From assembly GCA_047620505.1 (NCBI GenBank), contig JBLHKS010000251.1:1-9495 (forward strand): a stretch of DNA of 9,495 nucleotides, in the 5' to 3' direction. The translations under genes and the position numbers were made by a program. This document shows, piece after piece, positions 5,653 to 9,495 of the stretch. Within the stretch, counting starts at the first letter, position 1; each line of letters starts with the position of its first letter. Source of the stretch: JBLHKS01 sp047620505 (GTDB lineage: Bacteria; Verrucomicrobiota; Verrucomicrobiia; Verrucomicrobiales; DEV007). Under the pieces are notes generated by a model. The model was given only the letters and a program-made list of their open reading frames with translations. It had not been told where the DNA came from and searched no databases.

Positions 5653-6480
5653 ATGGAATTTTTCACCAGCGATCGCAGCACCTTTTCCCGCCAGACTCGG
5701 CTAAGCAGCCGCAAGAAAAAAGGCGATGACGGGCTGTTTGTCTGGTCGGCGATTATTCTGATCCTAACGGCGTTGATCGTGTTCTCCTGGATCTTCTGCA
5801 TGTACGTTTTCGGCAATCCGGAAAAGGCCTTTAACTACAACCTCCTCGTAAAGATGGAGAAACTTGAGCCCTTGAAGGACTACCCGAATACGGGAGCACC
5901 CACAGGCAAATATTTTAAACCCCAGGAACTATACGCGACCTATCATGATAAGTCCGAAAAGAAGCTGCGGGCGAAAAGCGGGATTCTGCGCCGTGAATTC
6001 ATCACGAATTTCAATCAAGTCCTTCAGGTTTCCTACATTCGAGGCAACTTCATTGTCTACAATGTTCGTGAACTTGGACCGGACGATGTTTTCCCTTCCG
6101 GGCTTGCCGTGCGTGGGCAGTGCGAAGACTACCCGAATGTGGTGATTGAATTCGTTTACCCAGCCGATAAGCTGCCTGAAAGACATTACGATCTGAAGGT
6201 GAATAATCTTCTCGAAGTGGGCGGGTCAAAAACTTGCGCAGCCATCATCAACATCGCGAAATTTGGCGAAGACAAGTTGCTGTTCACCGCCGTGCCAATT
6301 ATTTACGGGCCACTGCAGACTCCGGCTGGGACCACAATTGTAACGGCGCCACCCGAGCGGCTGAACCTCTTCGGCAGGTTGCCGATCACGGACGACACCT
6401 TTTCCGGTCCCGAACCACCTCCGCTTAAAGCGGAAGAGATCCCGGCGACAACCGCGGCTGCCGAAGCTCCAGGCAGTTAA
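5653..6480 (+). CDS. Single-pass membrane protein, function unknown
   Basis: I do not recognise this 275-residue protein. The N-terminus is polar and basic (LSSRKKKG at 17-24), followed by one strong membrane helix (about 28-53), so the remaining 220 residues should lie in the periplasm. That part has mixed alpha/beta character with segments such as VLQVSYIRGNFIVYNV (123-138) and VVIEFVYP (163-170), and two cysteines (157 and 195) that could form a disulfide. The C-terminus (about 251-275) is rich in Pro, Ala and Glu and is probably disordered. No enzyme motif is visible. It starts 27 bp after the Fe-S carrier gene with no evident ribosome-binding site, and may depend on that gene's transcript. 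Its TAA shares a TTAA with the stop of the convergent hydrolase gene. Confidence 0.8.
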   Translation: MEFFTSDRSTFSRQTRLSSRKKKGDDGLFVWSAIILILTALIVFSWIFCMYVFGNPEKAFNYNLLVKMEKLEPLKDYPNTGAPTGKYFKPQELYATYHDKSEKKLRAKSGILRREFITNFNQVLQVSYIRGNFIVYNVRELGPDDVFPSGLAVRGQCEDYPNVVIEFVYPADKLPERHYDLKVNNLLEVGGSKTCAAIINIAKFGEDKLLFTAVPIIYGPLQTPAGTTIVTAPPERLNLFGRLPITDDTFSGPEPPPLKAEEIPATTAAAEAPGS

Positions 6481-8543
6481 GCTGGATTGATGCGCTTGAG
6501 CTTCTTTGACTTCAGTTCGGCGTAGATTTCGGGCAGGTCAAACGAGCGCAAGACTCCGGGAGGGAAGACAGACATCGGCCATTCGTAGTGTTCGGTCTGC
6601 GCGATTTCCTGGTAGCTTGTCAGGCTTCCTTTGAGGGTAACCTGCGTGATGCGCTTCGAAAGCAGGGCTGCAAACGTAGCTGGAATCGTTCCGACTCCGC
6701 TCGCGACGAGATGTACCTCGGTTCGGCCAGTTGAAGCGAGCCAGTCAACGATTCTAAGTAGGTCGAAAGTTTTTCCACCGAGATACGGCCGGTTGAGCAT
6801 ATTTGAATACGCTGAGTAAAAGTAGTCGGGCCCGTAAAAGCTGTAGGGATCGGCGGTCGTGGTTCCCGGAACAGATTCCCCGGCACCGCGCAAGTCGCAG
6901 GCGAAGAACTCGACGTTCTCGGGCGTGGCTTCGATCACTTCGCGAATTAGCGGCTCGTCGCGGAGTTCGGCGTCGGCGGATTTGTCGGAAACGTAAAGGA
7001 CGGCGGCTTTCGTCTCGTTCGGCTGAGGTGGGCGAGAAACCCAGGAGGCGTCGCCGTTCCAGAGCATCGTAACGATGCCGAGCATGCCCGGCTCGGTGTC
7101 GACGTAGTAATTTGTATAGCGCTTAGCCGGGTAGCCGCGCGAGCCACTTCCGCTGAGCATCCGCATGATTCGGAAATCTGGCGCTTCGTCAGGATTCCAT
7201 TCTGGAAGTCGCAGCGCGAGCTTCACCGCTTCGCGCAGCTTTTCGCCGTTCAGCTTTGGCCGGCTTTCCGCGAGCCGACCGGCTTTGGCCGAGGTAAACT
7301 GGAAAACCGTTCGCGAACTCGGCTTGAGATTCGCGACCTGGCCTTCAGGCGCAGCATAGAGATCCTCGTCCTTTTCCATCGTGAGCTCAGGCTCAGTTTC
7401 CGCGTCAGAAATCCCCGTCGCCCGATTAAAGAACCGGTACATCGACTCGCGATTCTCCTGACTGAACCCGTGCGTTGTGGGCCCGGCAGCGAGCTGGACA
7501 TTCTCCTCAGCGCCGAGCAAACCGTAGATCCGTTTCATCCGTCCAAGCACTTCCTCCGAACCTCGGACATCGAAATAATCGCGCTCCTTCGGCAAAATGA
7601 TCACCGGCTTCGGCGCCATCGCGATGAGGTAGTCGTCGTGATCCAAAGCCATCGCCATCGAACGCCACGGGCACTGCTCGCTGTCTTGCGGAAGCTCGTT
7701 CTCGTAATTTCTCCTCCACGTTGAGACGAAACAGCTCGGCGCCGCCATCGTCCAACGCGGCTCCACGCCGGCAAGCCAGGTCGTCATCGTTCCGCCGCCG
7801 GAATTCCCCGTCACCCCCAGATGATTCGGGTCGACCTCCTCGCGCGTCAGGAGATAATCGAGCGCCCGAATCCCATCCCAGGCTCGCCACGAATGAAGCG
7901 AATCACCGACCAGCAGCTGCTGGTTTCCCGCGAGGTTGTGCTGCCGCGTCCCGACGTTGACCGTGTCCTCTCCGTGCTCATCCAGATACTGACTGCGCTC
8001 GCCCTGACCGATCGGATCGAAGATCAAAACCACGTAGCCCATCTTCGCGAGCCCCTGCGAAAAACTCTGATACGCCGTCTCCGCTTTGCCGTTATGCGAG
8101 TGCCCACAAGTTCCGACAACACCGGGTAGCTTGCCCTTGCGATTCGTCGGCACGTAGAGATTCGCGGTGACGAAAAACCTCGGCCGACTTTCGAAGATCA
8201 CGTTCTCGATCCGATACCCGTCGCGTTCCAACACGCTGGTGATCTGCGGATTGAGCGCGCACTTCTCTTTTGGAAACGGGTTGAAGCTCGAACGGATTCT
8301 TTTCTGAACCGACTTCACGTAAGCCTCAGCATCGGCCTTCGTTTCGAGCTTCGCCTTCGCAGCGAGCCCGCGTCGTTCCGCCCGCAGCACGTGCTCGTGG
8401 TAGAAATTGTGGACCATCCGCGGGAAGCGATTGAGCTGATCGAACTCCGGCTCATCCTGGGCGTTGGCCAGTGGATTCAGAAAGCATCCGGTGGCTCCGG
8501 CTCCGGCTAGGCCGAGTGCATCGCGTCTTGATGAGGTTTTCAT
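6477..8543 (-). CDS. Tat-exported two-domain alpha/beta hydrolase (acetylxylan-esterase-like)
   Basis: The 688-residue product begins with a Tat-type signal (SSRRDAL at 4-10, hydrophobic 11-22, likely cleavage after ALANA near 28), so it acts in the periplasm or outside. Domain 1 (about 95-375) is an alpha/beta hydrolase resembling acetyl-xylan-esterase/dienelactone-hydrolase proteins: nucleophile elbow GNSGGG (Ser248), FDPIGQGER (175-183), a probable acid at Asp322 or Asp325, and His358 in THGFS. Domain 2 (about 430-680) repeats the fold (CDLRGAGES at 549-557), but its elbow reads ASGVG (614-618) with Gly where Ser is expected, so it is probably non-catalytic. An ester in plant or algal polysaccharide is a plausible substrate, not shown by the sequence. 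The start is ATG at 8543: an in-frame TGA lies six bases upstream, and no ribosome-binding site directly precedes it. Confidence 0.88.
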   Translation of the reverse strand: MKTSSRRDALGLAGAGATGCFLNPLANAQDEPEFDQLNRFPRMVHNFYHEHVLRAERRGLAAKAKLETKADAEAYVKSVQKRIRSSFNPFPKEKCALNPQITSVLERDGYRIENVIFESRPRFFVTANLYVPTNRKGKLPGVVGTCGHSHNGKAETAYQSFSQGLAKMGYVVLIFDPIGQGERSQYLDEHGEDTVNVGTRQHNLAGNQQLLVGDSLHSWRAWDGIRALDYLLTREEVDPNHLGVTGNSGGGTMTTWLAGVEPRWTMAAPSCFVSTWRRNYENELPQDSEQCPWRSMAMALDHDDYLIAMAPKPVIILPKERDYFDVRGSEEVLGRMKRIYGLLGAEENVQLAAGPTTHGFSQENRESMYRFFNRATGISDAETEPELTMEKDEDLYAAPEGQVANLKPSSRTVFQFTSAKAGRLAESRPKLNGEKLREAVKLALRLPEWNPDEAPDFRIMRMLSGSGSRGYPAKRYTNYYVDTEPGMLGIVTMLWNGDASWVSRPPQPNETKAAVLYVSDKSADAELRDEPLIREVIEATPENVEFFACDLRGAGESVPGTTTADPYSFYGPDYFYSAYSNMLNRPYLGGKTFDLLRIVDWLASTGRTEVHLVASGVGTIPATFAALLSKRITQVTLKGSLTSYQEIAQTEHYEWPMSVFPPGVLRSFDLPEIYAELKSKKLKRINPA

Positions 8544-8595
8544 GCTTCAGCCGATACCAGAAATTCTGCCGGATTCCCAATCGCTTCCAAAACAT
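8452..8595 (-). CDS. Possible 47-codon leader ORF overlapping the hydrolase start
   Basis: The best ribosome-binding site in this intergenic region is AGGAG at 8606-8602. It sits six bases before an ATG at 8595 whose frame (MFWKRLGIRQNFWYRL...) differs from that of the hydrolase. The frame runs through the hydrolase start at 8543 and stops with TGA at 8454-8452. The first 17 residues are basic and aromatic; the remainder merely shadows the hydrolase signal region. It could be a leader feeding ribosomes to the hydrolase ATG, or the Shine-Dalgarno match could be accidental. A missing or extra base between the two starts is another explanation, but the hydrolase has its own convincing Tat signal. 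Confidence 0.25.
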   Translation of the reverse strand: MFWKRLGIRQNFWYRLKHENLIKTRCTRPSRSRSHRMLSESTGQRPG

Positions 8596-8737
8596 TTATT
8601 TCTCCTGCCAATCCGCCATCCGAACGCTGCCCAGGGAACAAAACCCATGAACGCGTCACCTGAGCCCCCGATTAGCCCCGCTTGGTCGATCGGTGGCCAG
8701 CGAACTCTTCTCACCGCCTGCCTCCGCAGACTTCCAG
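8544..8737. other. Spacer between the TPR gene and the hydrolase gene
   Basis: This 194-bp gap lies between the TPR stop codon and the hydrolase start. Apart from the AGGAG-ATG pair near the hydrolase end, I see no tRNA-like fold, no clear terminator hairpin and no repeat. Both flanking genes point the same way, so the hydrolase either has a promoter here or is read from upstream. Confidence 0.4.
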
Positions 8738-9495
8738 CTACTCCTCTCCGCTCTTTTCCTTCATCTCCGCCACGCAGATCTCCCAATTCCTCCGGTAGAT
8801 CTTCGTCGTGGGGTGGTCGTCCCCCAGTGACTGCTGACAGCCCTCGTAGGCCCGTCGATAAAGCGGCTCGGCCCCGTCCATATCCCCGCGCAAATACCGG
8901 AGAAAGCCCAGATTGTTGACGCTGCTCAGGGTGTCGGGATGCTCCGGCCCGAGTACGCGCTCGCTTGCCTCCAGCGCCCGGCGATAGAGCGGCTCTGCCC
9001 CGTCCAGATCCCCGCGCTCCTGCAAGAGTAGGCCCAGATTGTTGACGCTGATAAGGGTGGCGGGATGCTCCGGGCCGAGGACGCGCTCGCTTGCTTCTAG
9101 GTCCCGTCGAAAGAGCGGCTCGGCTCCGTCCAGATCCCCGCGCGTCTGGAGGAGAAAACCCAGATTGTTGACGCTGGTCAGGGTGTGGGTGGCATCCGGC
9201 CCGAATTCTCGCTCAGATCCCGCGAGGGCCCGGCGCATGAGTGGCTCAGCCCTGGCGTAGGCGGCGTTGCGGCAGGTTTCGAAACCGGCAAAGTTGGCAA
9301 GCAGCCCCAACGCCGACTCGGGGTCCTGTCGCCGCTCAGTCCGATCAAAGACCGCTTCGGCATGCGGTGCGAAGGCTTCCCACTTTGCCCAGGTGGAAAT
9401 GTCCTGCCCGTCATTCGGCCTCCAGGCGTTGAGTAGGGTGAGAAGCGCCTCGAAGGCGGAAGTAGTGGTGGCTTCCAGCCGCCGTTGGGCGGCGG
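8738..9495 (-). CDS. Tetratricopeptide-repeat protein, C-terminal part (5' end outside the window)
   Basis: The frame is open from the right edge to TAG at 8740-8738, giving 251 residues; the 5' end is outside. A TTG at 9310 could be taken as a start, but 61 coherent upstream codons, including WAKWEAFAPHAEAVFDR (35-51), show the gene continues. Kinesin-light-chain-type TPRs of 42 residues follow: a degenerate first unit (62-92), then units marked by SVNNLG at about 107, 149 and 191, with GDLDGAEPLYRRALEASERV and LGPEHP as recurring cores. The tail (about 229-251) is charged. Such arrays bind partner proteins. The WExxxPHAEAV segment before the repeats is typical of NB-ARC/STAND-type TPR proteins, so an NTPase or effector domain may lie upstream. 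Without that part, function is unknown. Confidence 0.88.
   Translation of the reverse strand, partial: AAQRRLEATTTSAFEALLTLLNAWRPNDGQDISTWAKWEAFAPHAEAVFDRTERRQDPESALGLLANFAGFETCRNAAYARAEPLMRRALAGSEREFGPDATHTLTSVNNLGFLLQTRGDLDGAEPLFRRDLEASERVLGPEHPATLISVNNLGLLLQERGDLDGAEPLYRRALEASERVLGPEHPDTLSSVNNLGFLRYLRGDMDGAEPLYRRAYEGCQQSLGDDHPTTKIYRRNWEICVAEMKEKSGEE
8911..9182. repeat. 126-bp tandem repeat inside the TPR gene
   Basis: The decamer GATTGTTGAC recurs at 8911, 9037 and 9163, exactly 126 bp apart, which is one 42-residue TPR unit. The units 8931-9056 and 9057-9182 look roughly 85 percent identical by eye, including shared long stretches with the same synonymous codons such as CCGTCCAGATCCCCGCG. 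This points to fairly recent duplication or gene conversion rather than protein-level selection alone. Confidence 0.75.

Noticed and set aside
265..7922. Palindrome CAGCAGCTGCTG occurring four times (265, 2036, 5314, 7911)
   Set aside because: It is far above chance for a 12-mer, but all four copies are in frame and encode Gln-Gln-Leu-Leu with the preferred CAG and CTG codons in helices of unrelated proteins. Codon bias explains it better than a binding site.
8738..9310. TPR protein taken as complete with a TTG start at 9310
   Set aside because: The frame stays open to the window edge and the upstream residues look like the lead-in of a TPR protein, so the gene is treated as partial.

Overview
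The window looks like chromosomal DNA of a moderately GC-rich Gram-negative bacterium. My best guess is the PVC group, probably Verrucomicrobiota. The grounds are the arrangement of thrS and infC, an IF3 with a long acidic tail, a two-domain Tat-exported esterase-like hydrolase of a kind common in that group, and a short palindromic intergenic repeat. No rRNA or other marker gene is present to confirm this.

Layout, left to right. (1) 1-972, minus: nearly complete apbE (FAD:protein FMN transferase) with a Tat-like export signal, running off the left edge. (2) 973-1645: an AT-richer stretch with a divergent promoter candidate, a 67-residue two-helix membrane ORF on the plus strand, a membrane-protein-like remnant downstream in the same frame, a 75-bp REP/MITE-like palindromic element and a stem-loop. 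(3) 5119 down to 1646, minus: a translation cluster, thrS then infC then a HAD phosphatase gene. infC most likely begins at a non-canonical ATC codon at 3066, which restores the conserved basic N-terminus. A 54-codon ORF in the thrS-infC gap ends across that start. The HAD gene overlaps the infC stop as GTGA, in the place where many bacteria carry rpmI-rplT. (4) 5278-6480, plus: an A-type Fe-S carrier gene (IscA/HesB family) divergent from thrS, followed 27 bp later by a gene for a single-pass membrane protein of unknown function. (5) 8543 down to 6477, minus: a 688-residue Tat-exported protein with two alpha/beta-hydrolase domains, the second apparently without a nucleophile. It is convergent with the membrane protein gene and both stop codons lie in one TTAA. 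(6) 9495 down to 8738, minus: the C-terminal part of a tetratricopeptide-repeat protein of the kinesin-light-chain/NB-ARC-associated type, running off the right edge.

Apart from the translation cluster, the genes do not form one evident pathway. I found no tRNA, rRNA, CRISPR array, transposase or complete new system. The main leads are the infC start and leader architecture, the ThrRS without a TGS domain, the palindromic repeat, and the truncated TPR gene, whose N-terminal effector or NTPase region lies outside the window.
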